Assembly: GCA_963665045.2 (NCBI GenBank)
Contig: CAXXJQ010000007.1
Location: 1 to 64,000 of the forward strand
From: JAFGRU01 sp016934985
Lineage (GTDB): Bacteria; Desulfobacterota; Desulfuromonadia; Desulfuromonadales; JAAYDE01
Direction: 5' to 3'
Length of the DNA: 64,000 nucleotides
Below the pieces are notes generated by a model. The model had not been told where the DNA came from. It searched no databases and saw only the letters and a list, made by a program, of their open reading frames with translations. Shown piece by piece: positions 1 through 10,505 of the stretch (position 1 is the stretch's first letter; every line of letters starts with the position of its first letter). Position numbers and translations under genes: made by a program.

Positions 1-3000
1 ACTCTCCACTGAGAAACCTCGAGTCTATTCTTTCGAGACAAGTCAATCTTCTTGGACAATATAGAAAACTCACGTCCCAATTAAAACTTCAAGCCAGCCG
101 ACAACCGTCATGATCGATATTCAGCGCCCCGCAGTGAAATTTACCGGCAACTGACAGCAACCTATGATCAGTTATCGCCTCCGGGAAAAGAGCTCGTCCA
201 GCTTTTTTCCATCTGCTACGAAGCGGTCAGCCGCTCCTCTTTTTTGGGCTGTGTCAACACCGCCGGAATCAGAGACCAGCGCGGAAAACTTTTTCACCGT
301 CAAAAGTCCTCAAAGCCGGTTCTCGACAGGCTGGTGGAGTTGGAGACTGCTGTATCACTGAACGCAATAACCTGCGCTGCCAGCCCTTGTTGGTGGAAAT
401 AGCCACCCGCGAGGCTATCCGGGAAAAACATTTCGACGCCCAGGTCAAAGCCGTCCGGCAAAGCTATCCCGTCACCAGGCTTCGGGCGAAAAAACACGCC
501 TTCCGCAATATAAATCCAAAGAGCAGCTTCTGCGTGAGGTACGCATCGGCATCTACCGCCGGGAATTCGATTACGCTTTTGACCAGATTACCCATTTCAA
601 CAAGCCTCGTTTCTTTCAGGAGGAGTTCTCCCTGAACGATGTCCTGCTCATCATTTTCAACAATCCTTTTGACCAGGACTGGCTGCGCCGGCTGCCGGAA
701 AAAGCCCTTCAGTATACCTGCCTATGGGGATATTCTCCTCAACGCAGCCCTGCTCTGTGAACCGGCGGAGGATGCCTTTGCCTGCCTCAAAAAAATGGCC
801 GGCGATCCAAACTGCTGCCGAATTCTCATATCCCGGACCATCATGCTCGTTGAGCAACTTCTTCTCCGTGGACAACTCGAAACCTGCGAGCAACACCTTG
901 CATCGCCTGCCAAAAGCCATGGAGCCTTTCATGCTCCCTTTCAAGGGCTGGCTGGCTTTTCTCAAAGGCGAGCAACGAAGAAGCTCTGCGACACTTCACG
1001 GAAGGACTGGCCGTCTACAGGAAACAAACCAAAAAACGCACGGCATCTTTTTCAACGACATTCCGGGGATCTTTTTTATTCTCGCTCTTCTGAAAACGAA
1101 AGAATTTGCCAACCTTAACCAGGCCGTAGAGTATTGCAATAAAATCCTTCAGGCAGGAAGGACACTGGCTCGGACCGATCTATGCCGTTTTCAAGATGGT
1201 GCTTCTGATTCAGCAGGGGAGCCCCTCATCGCTGGAAAAATTTGATTATGAACCGGGAAGCTTTGATGACAACCCCAATAAGCTGTCGGCTTTTTTACAT
1301 TGACCTCGTGCTACTTCTGGGTCAGCGGACAAGGAAAGAAACCGGCGCCCTGATTTCGCACCTGGCGGAGACTAGTGACGGACGCCCACCAGCAGCGGCA
1401 TTCTCTGGCTGGCCGCGGAGGCGGCTGAGCTGATCTTCCAACTGCAACCGCAGAGCAGATTACGGCCGCAAAGCGGCGGAATGGCGTGACCAGACGGGGA
1501 TTCATTCCATCGTCGAGATCTGGTCGGATATCAGGAACCCTGGGAAGCTCGCGCTGAAAGCATTAGCCTCCCTCGACCGAGGAGACCGCCAAGGATGCCA
1601 AACCGGAGACTGAATGCCGCCTCGCCTGGTTTATCCGTGATCATTTCGGCAGCTACCATCTCCAGCCTAAAGAACAGAAACTCACCACCAGAGGGTTCGT
1701 GGACCAAGGGCCGCAACATCGCCCTCAAGCGCCTCGCCACTAAACCGGGCGAATATCCCCTATATCACCGCCCAGGACCTGCGTCGTATGCACGCACATC
1801 GACACCTACACCTACGGCTATTACGGCCAGATCCAGTATGAATTCAACGAACGGGCCCATCCCGGCCCTCGCCGGCCATCCGCTGGTTTTCTGGGAAGAT
1901 GCTCCGGAGACCCGCATCGAAGTGGTCAAAGGCGAGCCGCAACTGCTGGTCAAAAAGAAAAAAGACGGCTCCCTCGAACTGGAATTCTCTCCTGCCGACT
2001 GCCAGAAGGACGGCATCTCCTTTATCAAGGAAAGCCCCCTGCGTCTCAAGGTCGTCGAGGTCGGTGCCGGCCACCGCCGCGTCGCCGACCTGTTGCCCGG
2101 GAATCGCCTGGCCGTACCTGCCGAAGCCGAAGAGCAGGTGCTGAAAGCGATAAAAACGGTCTCCACGCTGGTGACGGTTCATTCCGATATCGGCACGGGG
2201 ACGGAAAACGCTGAAGAAATCGCCGCCGACTGCCAGCCATACCTCCATATGCTGCCTGCCGGAGAGGGCCTGAAGGTCACCCTCCTGGTCCGTCCTTTCG
2301 GCCAGGAAGGCCCCTGCTACAGGGCCGGTGAAGGCGGTTCGACGGTGATCGCCGAATCCGGCGGCAAACGGCTGCAGACCACCCGCGATCTGGAAAACGA
2401 GAAAACCCGGGCGGAGCAGGTGATTGAAGCCTGTCCGGTCCTGGCCGCAAGCGACCATATCCAGCACGAATGGTTGATCGATGATCCGGAAGACTGCCTT
2501 AATCTGCTTCTGGAGCTCCAGGACCTTGGCGATGCCGTGACCCCGGAATGGCCCGAGGGAGAAAAACTGAGCATCCGAAGCCGGGCCGGACTGGAGAATT
2601 TCAAGTTGACATTCATCGCCAGCGCGACTGGTTCGCCGCGGAAGGCGAGCTGAAACTGGACGATGACATGGTTCTCGATATGCGGGCCCTCCTCAAAGCT
2701 GACGGAACAGACAGCGAGCCGTATCGTCCCCCTCGGCGAGGGGCAGTTTCTGGCTTTGACCCGGGAATTCCGCAAACGCCTCGACGAACTGCGCAGTTAT
2801 GGGGAAAATTACGGCAATGGCGTCCGTTTTCATCCCCTCGCCGCTCCGGCTCTCGAGGATTTTGCCGCCGAAGTGGGAGACTTTTCGGCCGATGAACACT
2901 GGCAGGCATATATCAAGCGTCTGGCCGCGGCCCAGAACCTGGAGACGCCGCTCCCGTCAACCCTGCAGGCCGAACTGCGCGATTATCAGGAGGAAGGTTT

Positions 3001-4353
3001 TCAGTGGCTGGCGCGCCTGGCCCAGACGGGCATGGGGGCCTGCCTGGCCGACGACATGGGGCTGGGCAAAAACCCTCCAGGCCCTGGCCGTCATTCTCCA
3101 CCCGGGCTCCCGAAGGACCGACCCTGGTGGTGGCCCCGACCTCGGTCTGCATGAACTGGGTCAGTGAAGCCGAACGTTTCGCGCCGACCCTCAAGCCCAT
3201 TCAATTCAACAGCCACGACCGCAAACAACTCATGGGCCGCCTCCAGCCTTTCGATATGCTGATCTGCAGCTACGGATTACTGCAGCAGCAAGAGGTGGCG
3301 CAGCTCCTCGGCGAGATCGAATGGCAGACCATTGTCCTCGACGAGGCCCAGGCCATCAAAAATTTCACCACCAAACGCTCGCAGGCGGCCATGAAACTGC
3401 AGGGCGGTTTCAAGCTCATCACTGACCGGCACCCCCATAGAAAATCACCTCGGCGAATTCTGGAACCTGTTCCGCTTTATCAACCCCGGCCTGTTGGTTC
3501 GCTGGAAAGCTTTAACCGCCGTTTTGCCGTCCCCATTGAAAAAGACAAAGGACAAGCAGGCCCGCACGCGCCTGAAAAAACTCATCCAGCCATTTCTTCT
3601 GCGCCGCACCAAGAGCCAGGTCCTCGAAGAGCTTCCGGCCCGCACCGAAGTCCTCCTCCATGTCGATCTGAGTGCCGAAGAACTGGCCTTCTACGAAGCC
3701 CTGCGGCGCGAGGCCGTCGACAAACTGTCCGCCCCTGAAGCCGACAACGGCAAGCAGCGTTCCAGGTTCTCGCCGAGATCATGAAACTGCGCCGCGCCTG
3801 CTGCAACACCCGCCTCGTCATGGCGGAAACCCGCCTGCCCAGCGCCAAGCTGCAGCTTTTCAGCGAAGTCATCGAAGAACTCCTCGGAAGCCGCCACAAG
3901 GCCCTGGTTTTCAGCCAGTTTGTCGGCCACCTGGGAATCCTGCGCGAATATCTCGACGCCAAGAACATCGCCTATCAGTATCTGGACGGCAGCACCCCGG
4001 CCCGTGAACGCAAAAAACGGGTCAACGCCTTTCAGGCCGGAGAGGGCGATGTCTTTCTCATCAGCCTCAAGGCCGGCGGCACCGGCCTCAACCTGACCGC
4101 CGCCGACTACGTCATCCATATGGACCCCTGGTGGAACCCGGCGGTCGAGGATCAGGCCTCCGACCGCGCCCACCGCATCGGCCAGGTGCGTCCCGTCACC
4201 ATCTACCGCATGGTGGCGCGCGGCACCATCGAGGACAAGATCGTCGAACTCCATCACCACAAGCGCGATCTCGCCGACAGCCTGCTGGAGGGTGCCGATA
4301 TGGAAGGGAAAATTTCCACGGAAGAGCTGCTGGAGTTGATCAGGGAGGGGTGA
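1..4353 (+). pseudogene. SNF2-family helicase gene, broken by many frameshifts, 5' end outside window
   Basis: The translated fragments form one large SNF2/RapA-type DNA-dependent ATPase if frames are switched. Around 2,950-3,090 there is a helicase N-lobe start (RDYQEEGFQWL, then DDMGLGK). Around 3,340 the box DEAQAIKN appears, and the C-lobe (VFSQFVGHLGILREYL, LKAGGTGLNLTAADYV, DRAHRIGQ) is continuous from 3,781 to the stop. Shifts are visible inside the conserved boxes: at 3,067-3,072 a run of five A replaces the four needed for GKTLQALA, another extra base follows near 3,100, and the TGTPIENHLGEF box near 3,420-3,460 is scrambled across frames. The first 1.6 kb contains further short in-frame pieces of the helicase N-terminal region. 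At least eight shifts are needed. Either the gene is a young pseudogene or this end of the sequence is poorly read; every large gene after 4.7 kb is intact, so the decay is local. Confidence 0.8.
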
Positions 4354-4439
4354 AAGTCAGAATCCTTGCGGGCCTTCAGTTGTTCGATGCCGGTTTCCGA
4401 TTATTTGTCACGCCAACCCTTGCCGCCGTTTGTTGCCAG

Positions 4440-4583
4440 AAAATATCCCTGCAGGAAAAACTGGCCATGGCCGATGCCATCATCGTCGCTGTATCACGAG
4501 CTCAAAACTGCAACATTATTACTTCGAATTCAGACCTGAAAGATCAGCCCAAGGTAACATACCTTCCGAAAAAAGGCCGTTGA
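4440..4583 (+). pseudogene. C-terminal remnant of a PIN-domain (VapC-like) gene
   Basis: The reading frame ending at the TGA at 4,581 encodes KISLQEKLAMADAIIVAVSR, then a stretch ending TSNSDLKDQPKVTYLPKKG. This matches the last third of PIN toxins, where a conserved MADAxI helix carries an acidic metal ligand and a late DxDF-type strand supplies the last one; here that strand reads SNSDL. The first two thirds of the domain are not recognisable upstream, where the frame runs into the end of the SNF2 gene. No antitoxin gene is adjacent. It is best read as a decayed toxin fragment. Confidence 0.55.
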
Positions 4584-4739
4584 AGTACCATAAACAGCTA
4601 TTTTGGTGCCTTTATTTCTGGTTACCGGCAGGTTCGACGTTACGGCAGGGTTGTTCAGGCTGGCGGGAAATTTACCGGCTCAACTGCGGGGTTGCCTCTT
4701 TGAAAACGGGTCGGCGCATTAAGTCTCCCGCTCCCCTTG

Positions 4740-5417
4740 TCAGGCAAAATTGACGACCTGGACTTTGGTTCTCAGGGCTTCTCTCTGAACGGCCATGCAG
4801 AAGGAGATGAGGCTCTCCCGGTCCTTGGAATCGATGTCCGTGAACTTGAGAGATACGTAGGGTCTTTTGCCGAAATTAATGGCCCTTACCACCTCCCCGG
4901 TGCACTCGAGTTCGACCGGTTGCGGGTTGTTGAAAGCGAGACCGATGCGGCATTTCTGTCCCAGACTGAATGACCTTCGAATGGGAAACCGCACTCCCCC
5001 GCCACTGATATTGAGGACGCCCTGGTGGTCGAAGATTTCTCCAGGCTGATCCGCAAGCTTCTGATAAGAGACTTTGCCACGGGCATCGACCCGGAAGTAA
5101 TCCCGGACAACGGGGTTGACCTTGACCCGCTTGAAAAACAGGAGCAGTTTTTCGGGAGAGAGAACACGGACGATGCGGGTATTGAGAATATGACAATGAC
5201 CATCCCTCTGGAAAGAAATTTTGCAGACACGATCCAGACTGAGGTTGTTTAAAGGAAGCTGGCCGGGCAGGAAGGTCGCCTCGAAATGGGTGGAGTCGGT
5301 ATTCTTGACAAGGCAGTCCAACTCCAGCACCTCCTCGTTAACGATGGGAAGAAGGATGTTGGCGAGGCAGGAATTTTTAAATGGATACAATACTTCTGCG
5401 GTTTTTGAAGCAGACAT
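4740..5417 (-). CDS. PilZ-domain protein, predicted c-di-GMP receptor
   Basis: A 225-residue protein. The start is the ATG at 5,417, 6 bases after GGAGG; a longer frame begins upstream but has no ribosome site. The N-terminal half (about 1-100) resembles the YcgR-N-like flagellar-brake domain that often precedes PilZ. The C-terminal half holds both c-di-GMP contact motifs of PilZ: RDYFR (R105-R109, RxxxR) and NISGGG (136-141, (D/N)xSxxG). No signal peptide or membrane segment is seen, so it should be cytoplasmic. In Gram-negative bacteria such proteins couple c-di-GMP to motility or exopolysaccharide output; a link to the capsule locus 20 kb away is only inference. The gene stands alone. Confidence 0.85.
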   Translation of the reverse strand: MSASKTAEVLYPFKNSCLANILLPIVNEEVLELDCLVKNTDSTHFEATFLPGQLPLNNLSLDRVCKISFQRDGHCHILNTRIVRVLSPEKLLLFFKRVKVNPVVRDYFRVDARGKVSYQKLADQPGEIFDHQGVLNISGGGVRFPIRRSFSLGQKCRIGLAFNNPQPVELECTGEVVRAINFGKRPYVSLKFTDIDSKDRESLISFCMAVQREALRTKVQVVNFA

Positions 5418-5802
5418 CGTAATCCTCCAGACCAATAAACTATAGCTTCAATTTCAACTGGGGGGTGAGGCAAATCCTCCGCCAAAAATTCACCCGTTAA
5501 TCTATCTTTTCGTCCAAAACCAAAAATCCTTTAATTTTTTTTTGCTAAAATTTAATTTCTGCTTAGGAAAAGGGTAGAGGTGCCGGGAAGGCAATCCCCT
5601 TAAGGAAAATTTGGAGAGACAATAAGCGAAAGAGAAACTCTTGCCGGTCAAGGCGGTCGGCAAAGATTGGCTGGAGGTGTGGGATGAAACGGATGTAGCG
5701 TAGGGATGAAAGGGACGAAGTTGCCTTATGGCTTTAAAATATATGGTTGGTGTTCAGATATGAGACATATTTAAAAGATGTGGCCGAGCGGCTTACGTTT
5801 CC
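5418..5802. other. Intergenic, 385 bases, no gene seen
   Basis: AT-rich upstream region of the PilZ gene and downstream region of the fic gene. It contains no convincing reading frame or strong hairpin. A short stretch near 5,780 resembles the D-arm of a serine tRNA, but no other tRNA part is present. Confidence 0.5.
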
Positions 5803-7161
5803 TTAAATTCTCTTCTTTCTTATTCTCTCCTGAAGGTTTCCCGGCGAAATAAAAATAAACGCTTTCCCATATTTTTCTTTTTGGAGAAGATGAAGAGAGT
5901 CCGACAAGTCGAGAAGATCTGAACGGGCGGTTTGATACGTCACCCCATGAATTTTTTGGTGTCCTTGAATCTTATAAACAGCACCCGGATGTTTTAGAGC
6001 ATGTTTTATCACCTCAAGTTGCCTGTAATTGAGCTTCCCTTTTAGTGTTTTTGTTGCTGAAATCAGTTGTTCTACCTCCCGGATTTCAGCAGCTTTCCTT
6101 TTAAGGTAGGCATATAATTCTGCAATCGCCTTTCTGATTACCTCAAGCTGGTGAATCATAAAATATGTCAAATCACCATCGTCTGTTTCCGTATACAAAT
6201 AAGCCCTCCCATATTTTGCGGGGGCTTTTTTTATGATTCCGGATATGGAAATGTATTCCATCAACCAATATTTTTGTTTTGCCACATACCAGTAGAAAAG
6301 GGCCCTCGCTGTCCGTCCGTTGCCGTCAACAAACGGATGATCATAGGCAAGTTGAAAGTGCAGAATTATGGCTCGAAGGATCGGGTGTAAAAAAAACTCA
6401 TCGTTGGATGAATTTCCAAAATCACAAAGGTTTTTCATTCTTTCTTCCAGTTCTCCACTTGGTGGAGGAACGTGAAGCACTTCAATCTCATCCCTGTCGA
6501 CAACGTGGATGGCATCATCTTTTTCCCGGTATTTTCCAGCCATTTCCGGTTTATCCAAAGTGTTTTTCGTTAGAACCCGGTGCAGTTCAAGAACCATTTC
6601 CGGGGTTAACTTTTCATTTTTTATCTCCCGGATAAATTCCATGGCCAGAAAATTATTGTAAATCATTTGTTCGCTGCGGTCTTTTGGAGGCCTGTTCTCA
6701 CGCAGCATTTCCTTGGCAACGTTTCTGGTTGTTGAGGCACCTTCCAGCTGGCTTGAATTGATGGCTTCGTCAATCAATGACCTGAGGAGGTAGCTGTCCC
6801 TTGAGTGAGGGTTCGTAATGGGGCTGTCGGTTTGAAGGCTGCCGCTTGCGTTCTGGTCAATCCAGTGGAGTTCTTTTAAGACGCAATCGGGAAGCGAATA
6901 TTGGAAATTTTTCCCATTTTTGGCTTTTAGAGGGATAGGTTTGTAATGATTTCTTCTCGCCATTTTTGTCCCGGCCCACCATTCTTCATGAGAAAAATCA
7001 TCAGGTGGCGTTAAATGACGGATTTTTTCCCAATGCAGATAGCGGTTTTTGTTGTCGACCGGGCCAATTTCCCCTAAAACCCGAAAGGCTTTTTCGTCGT
7101 TTTGCTTTAATAACTGCGCAAAAATCATGGCTGAATCGGGCGGGGTGGGTGGGATTCTCAT
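5803..7161 (-). CDS. Fic-domain protein adenylyltransferase with N-terminal inhibitory helix and C-terminal winged helix
   Basis: A 452-residue protein starting at the ATG at 7,161, 5 bases after GGAGG. The core motif HPFVDGNGRTAR (275-286) is the complete HPFx[D/E]GNGRxxR of active Fic AMP-transferases, which transfer AMP from ATP to hydroxyl side chains of target proteins. The sequence SSQLEG (136-141) fits the (S/T)xxxE(G/N) inhibitory motif, and its position before the core makes this a class II (intramolecularly inhibited) Fic protein, so no separate antitoxin is required. An N-terminal Fic_N-type region and a C-terminal winged-helix-like segment (after about residue 370) are typical of the large bacterial Fic family. 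The promoter carries an inverted repeat, and autoregulation through the C-terminal DNA-binding segment is plausible but inferred. Confidence 0.9.
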   Translation of the reverse strand: MRIPPTPPDSAMIFAQLLKQNDEKAFRVLGEIGPVDNKNRYLHWEKIRHLTPPDDFSHEEWWAGTKMARRNHYKPIPLKAKNGKNFQYSLPDCVLKELHWIDQNASGSLQTDSPITNPHSRDSYLLRSLIDEAINSSQLEGASTTRNVAKEMLRENRPPKDRSEQMIYNNFLAMEFIREIKNEKLTPEMVLELHRVLTKNTLDKPEMAGKYREKDDAIHVVDRDEIEVLHVPPPSGELEERMKNLCDFGNSSNDEFFLHPILRAIILHFQLAYDHPFVDGNGRTARALFYWYVAKQKYWLMEYISISGIIKKAPAKYGRAYLYTETDDGDLTYFMIHQLEVIRKAIAELYAYLKRKAAEIREVEQLISATKTLKGKLNYRQLEVIKHALKHPGAVYKIQGHQKIHGVTYQTARSDLLDLSDSLHLLQKEKYGKAFIFISPGNLQERIRKKRI

Positions 7162-7198
7162 CCGGTCCTCCAATGTCTCAAGTTGCCATAACTACTAA

Positions 7199-7257
7199 TT
7201 TGCTACTAGTTTTTTAAAATTTAGTAGCAAAATACTTTAAAAAAACCAGAATGTAAA
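7199..7257 (-). promoter_or_regulatory. Predicted fic promoter with overlapping inverted-repeat operator
   Basis: Reading the minus strand, TTTACA (7,252-7,257) and TATTTT (7,229-7,234) are 17 bases apart and resemble sigma-70 -35 and -10 boxes. A perfect 10-base inverted repeat TTTGCTACTA / TAGTAGCAAA (7,199-7,208 and 7,222-7,231) overlaps the -10 end and the expected transcription start. Two more TAGTAG half sites lie at about 7,190 and 7,270. The fic start codon is 38 bases further on. Confidence 0.55.
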
Positions 7258-7393
7258 TATTTAAAAAATTAGTAGGAAATTGCCATTTGAAAAAAGCCGG
7301 AATCAGAAGACTACGGCTTTTTGGGGTTAGTCGACAGGTCGACAACCCTTCTTGCTGACACGCTCAAACATTCATCAATAATAGCAATTTCCA

Positions 7394-7608
7394 TACGCCA
7401 AAGAAACGGCCAAGCCCTGGTCCTATTTCGATTTGGCTGTAATGGCCCCCGCTATGAGCCACAACGAATTTTCACGCCTCTGGAACGAGGTCGAGGCTCT
7501 CCCTCTTGCTTTCAAATTTGAATTGTTGCATTGGGCACTTTGACGGGGGACCACCTCAAAGAAAAGATTCTGAAAGAAGGCAAGCGTTTTTCACTAAAGA
7601 ATACCTGA
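7394..7608 (+). pseudogene. MNT-type nucleotidyltransferase remnant
   Basis: One frame encodes AKETAKPWSYFDLAVMAPAM, continuing with SHNEFSRLWNEVEALPL and FKFELLHWA, then is cut by a stop. Shifting one base at about 7,541 resumes with TLTGDHLKEKILKEGKRF. This is the C-terminal half of the small nucleotidyltransferases that pair with HepT/HI0074-like proteins, where LVHWxTL...LKEKIxxEG is characteristic. A single missing A (expected GCAACTTTG, found GCACTTTG) explains the shift. The catalytic GSxxxG part upstream is unrecognisable and the expected S-D-x-D reads S-Y-F-D, so an active-site Asp is also gone. No partner gene is adjacent. Confidence 0.65.
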
Positions 7609-7611
7609 TTT

Positions 7612-8160
7612 TCAGTTTTTCATTCTTCGCTTGTGGTTACACATGTGGTGACGGCTGTTTTTAATCTCGCTACAGAGTTCCCATTCCGAAGTTGTCGTGT
7701 AATCATCGCCGTTATCGACGGCACAGACAATCGACCCCACCATATCGCCGGTTATCTGCACAAACTGAAATAAGGCCTCGGCTACGGCTTCGATTTGCGG
7801 CCAGTTGTCGTCAACGGCTTTTCTGGTCTTGTCGACCAGAGCAAAGTACTGATGGCCTCTAATGCTATCCTTTTCGCAAAGGTCCCAAAAAGTACGGTAG
7901 TCGGGGGCAATCGAACAGCCGTTGTCAATCGCAGTATAACCTCTATATTTTGGATCCAATTTCACCTCTGCTTCGTAACCGGCAAGCAGATGAATGGAAT
8001 CGGCGGCGGTTTCGTTTTGCCGGACAGCGCAACACCCCAAACGTTTTTCTGTTTTGATGATATTCACTTTTTCCACCGACATTCCGAGCCGATGGGCAAT
8101 GACAGCATGTCCAGCCAGGTGATGGCATCTCCTTTGTTTTTCTTTTTGTTCAGGTGTCAT
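7612..8160 (-). CDS. M41-peptidase-like protein with degenerate zinc motif
   Basis: A 182-residue protein starting at the ATG at 8,160 after AGGAG with a 5-base gap. Near the N-terminus it has HHLAGHAVIAHRLGM (13-27), which aligns with the HExGHAxxAxxLG helix of FtsH-type M41 peptidases, but the catalytic Glu is replaced by Leu (H14-L15-A16-G17-H18). A later stretch HLLAGYEAEVKLDP matches the second conserved helix of small stand-alone M41-like proteins (xLAGxxAE), and DNWPQIEAVAEALFQ matches their C-terminal helix. There is no AAA domain or membrane segment. Without the Glu, proteolysis is unlikely; a binding role or decay are both possible. It lies just before the CRISPR array end and shares no operon with it. 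Confidence 0.6.
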   Translation of the reverse strand: MTPEQKEKQRRCHHLAGHAVIAHRLGMSVEKVNIIKTEKRLGCCAVRQNETAADSIHLLAGYEAEVKLDPKYRGYTAIDNGCSIAPDYRTFWDLCEKDSIRGHQYFALVDKTRKAVDDNWPQIEAVAEALFQFVQITGDMVGSIVCAVDNGDDYTTTSEWELCSEIKNSRHHMCNHKRRMKN

Positions 8161-8229
8161 ACTTTCTCCTAAGCGCAAGCCCTTGGCCTCGTCCCTCTTT
8201 TAACGGAGATGGTCCCATGTGTCAAACCA

Positions 8230-8459
8230 TTATCGCCGCGACCTTGCAAGGGTGCCACTGCCGCCTCTTAATTCAACGCAGCGAGAACAGGCGTGGCCAT
8301 TGAATTCAAAATTTTTCGCCTCACGATGCGAGGTCGGCTGCTTCGGAAGTTCGTAGGTCGACTTGGCTAGTTCCTGAGCAAATTTTTTGATTTTCAGGTC
8401 GGTTTCTTGTAACCGCGGGGTTCAATATCGCGGCAGCGCTGTTCAAGTTGGTGGGACAT
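8230..8459 (-). pseudogene. Possible broken small gene, function unknown
   Basis: From the ATG at 8,459 the frame reads MSHQLEQRCRDIEPRG and stops soon after. A one-base shift opens a frame of about 60 codons (LQETDLKIKKFAQELAKSTY, later FNGHACSRCVELRGG) ending at TAA 8,232-8,230. The CSRC pair hints at a small zinc-binding protein. No family is recognised and no clear ribosome site is seen, so this may be chance. Confidence 0.25.
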
Positions 8460-8547
8460 TCTTTGGATTATCTGATCTGAAAAATAAATTTTGATATGAT
8501 TTCAAATAGTTATATACGATTCACAATATTCCAAGCCTGACCCGATT

Positions 8548-10505
8548 ATGTATAAATCACCGCCCGCGAGGGGCGCGACGACTCGTCAAGCACTTCACGC
8601 TCTCCGTTTTTGCGTTTCAATCCACGCGCCCGCGAGGGGCGCGACGCCACGCGCAACCTGGCCGGCGTCTATACCGGGCAGTTTCAATCCACGCGCCCGC
8701 GAGGGGCGCGACATTTGGGGTTAATTTCAGCAACCTTTTGGCTGATGTTTCAATCCACGCGCCCGCGAGGGGCGCGACGTCCATGAACCATTCGCCAATC
8801 GGATGGCACACCTGTTTCAATCCACGCGCCCGCGAGGGGCGCGACTTTACCAGAAGAATTGAGCAATAGATTCTCAGCGTTTCAATCCACGCGCCCGCGA
8901 GGGGCGCGACGTTTGACAAGGCCCTCGATATGCTTCATAGGTTCGGTTTCAATCCACGCGCCCGCGAGGGGCGCGACTTGCCCCCCGCACATGCGGCCAA
9001 CATTGCTACAAGTTTCAATCCACGCGCCCGCGAGGGGCGCGACGATTCCCAAATCGTCACAACCTTTCCTCCACCATGTTTCAATCCACGCGCCCGCGAG
9101 GGGCGCGACGGTTTCTTCCTGGATGGACAGAGACAGCATGCTAGGGTTTCAATCCACGCGCCCGCGAGGGGCGCGACTTTGCCTTGTAGCTATTGCAAGG
9201 GACTCAATTATTGTTTCAATCCACGCGCCCGCGAGGGGCGCGACGACTTTCGCCCATAACTGCGAGTGCCGGATTTGTCGTTTCAATCCACGCGCCCGCG
9301 AGGGGCGCGACCCCATTTAAAATGGCCTGTTCAACATCTTCCATGCTGTTTCAATCCACGCGCCCGCGAGGGGCGCGACCACGACCACGACCACTATCAA
9401 TAATGGTACGGGGGTTTCAATCCACGCGCCCGCGAGGGGCGCGACGTACAACCAATTTGAAAACAACAAGATGTTTTTAGGTGTTTCAATCCACGCGCCC
9501 GCGAGGGGCGCGACACGTTTTGCCGAAGAGATTGCGGAAAAGACAATTGTTTCAATCCACGCGCCCGCGAGGGGCGCGACCTCTTTTCCACCAACTGTAT
9601 AGCAGATCCTTGCCGTTTCAATCCACGCGCCCGCGAGGGGCGCGACCTTCTGCAATTTCACCGATAACGGTATCTAACAGTTTCAATCCACGCGCCCGCG
9701 AGGGGCGCGACGACCTCGCCAACACGGACGTAGACTTTTGATATTGTTTCAATCCACGCGCCCGCGAGGGGCGCGACGGCGTCCAAGATCCCGACCTCAA
9801 CCGCGTAATTGTTTCAATCCACGCGCCCGCGAGGGGCGCGACTAAGGTTGGCCCGGACAAAAGAACCCTGGATCAGTTTCAATCCACGCGCCCGCGAGGG
9901 GCGCGACGCGACGAACCAGACTGTCAACTCTACCTTTGGTGTTTCAATCCACGCGCCCGCGAGGGGCGCGACCCGCCGCTCGTATTGTCCAGGACACCGC
10001 CGACATGTTTCAATCCACGCGCCCGCGAGGGGCGCGACTCAACGTTAAATGTTACAGTGGTACCGCCCAGGGAGTTTCAATCCACGCGCCCGCGAGGGGC
10101 GCGACGCATCGCACCTCCTTGGTGTTAGTTACGTTTGGCTGTTTCAATCCACGCGCCCGCGAGGGGCGCGACACCCGGCTGCACAAAAGATCGATCACGA
10201 AGGACTGTTTCAATCCACGCGCCCGCGAGGGGCGCGACGCATCGCACCTCCTTGGTGTTAGTTACGTTTGGCTGTTTCAATCCACGCGCCCGCGAGGGGC
10301 GCGACGACCGATGACACGGGGGATCTGACGACCGAAGGTGTTTCAATCCACGCGCCCGCGAGGGGCGCGACCATTTGGCCTGGCAGTGGGCGCACTCATA
10401 CCAGGCGGTTTCAATCCACGCGCCCGCGAGGGGCGCGACCAGGTGAGTTTGCGTGGGTCATATTGCACGCCTCGTTTCAATCCACGCGCCCGCGAGGGGC
10501 GCGAC
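8548..10505 (-). CRISPR. Type I-C CRISPR array, 29 full repeats plus a degenerate terminal repeat
   Basis: The 32-base repeat begins (plus strand) GTTTCAATCCACGCGCCCGC and ends GAGGGGCGCGAC; it contains the inverted repeat CGCGCCC/GGGGCGCG. Full copies start at 8,614 and every 65-69 bases up to 10,474-10,505, essentially without variation. Spacers are 33-37 bases. On the minus strand the repeat ends in GGATTGAAAC, the usual I-C orientation that gives an ATTGAAAC-type crRNA 5' handle, so the array is transcribed leftward from the cas side like the cas genes. The distal copy at 8,548-8,579 keeps only its last 20 bases and marks the old end. The spacers at 10,106-10,140 and 10,239-10,273 are identical. 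Cas5 would process the transcript in this subtype. Confidence 0.98.

Noticed and set aside
5778..5800. Stretch resembling a serine tRNA D-arm (GGCCGAGCGGCT)
   Set aside because: No acceptor stem, anticodon arm or T-arm follows; too short to be a tRNA or a safe attachment site.
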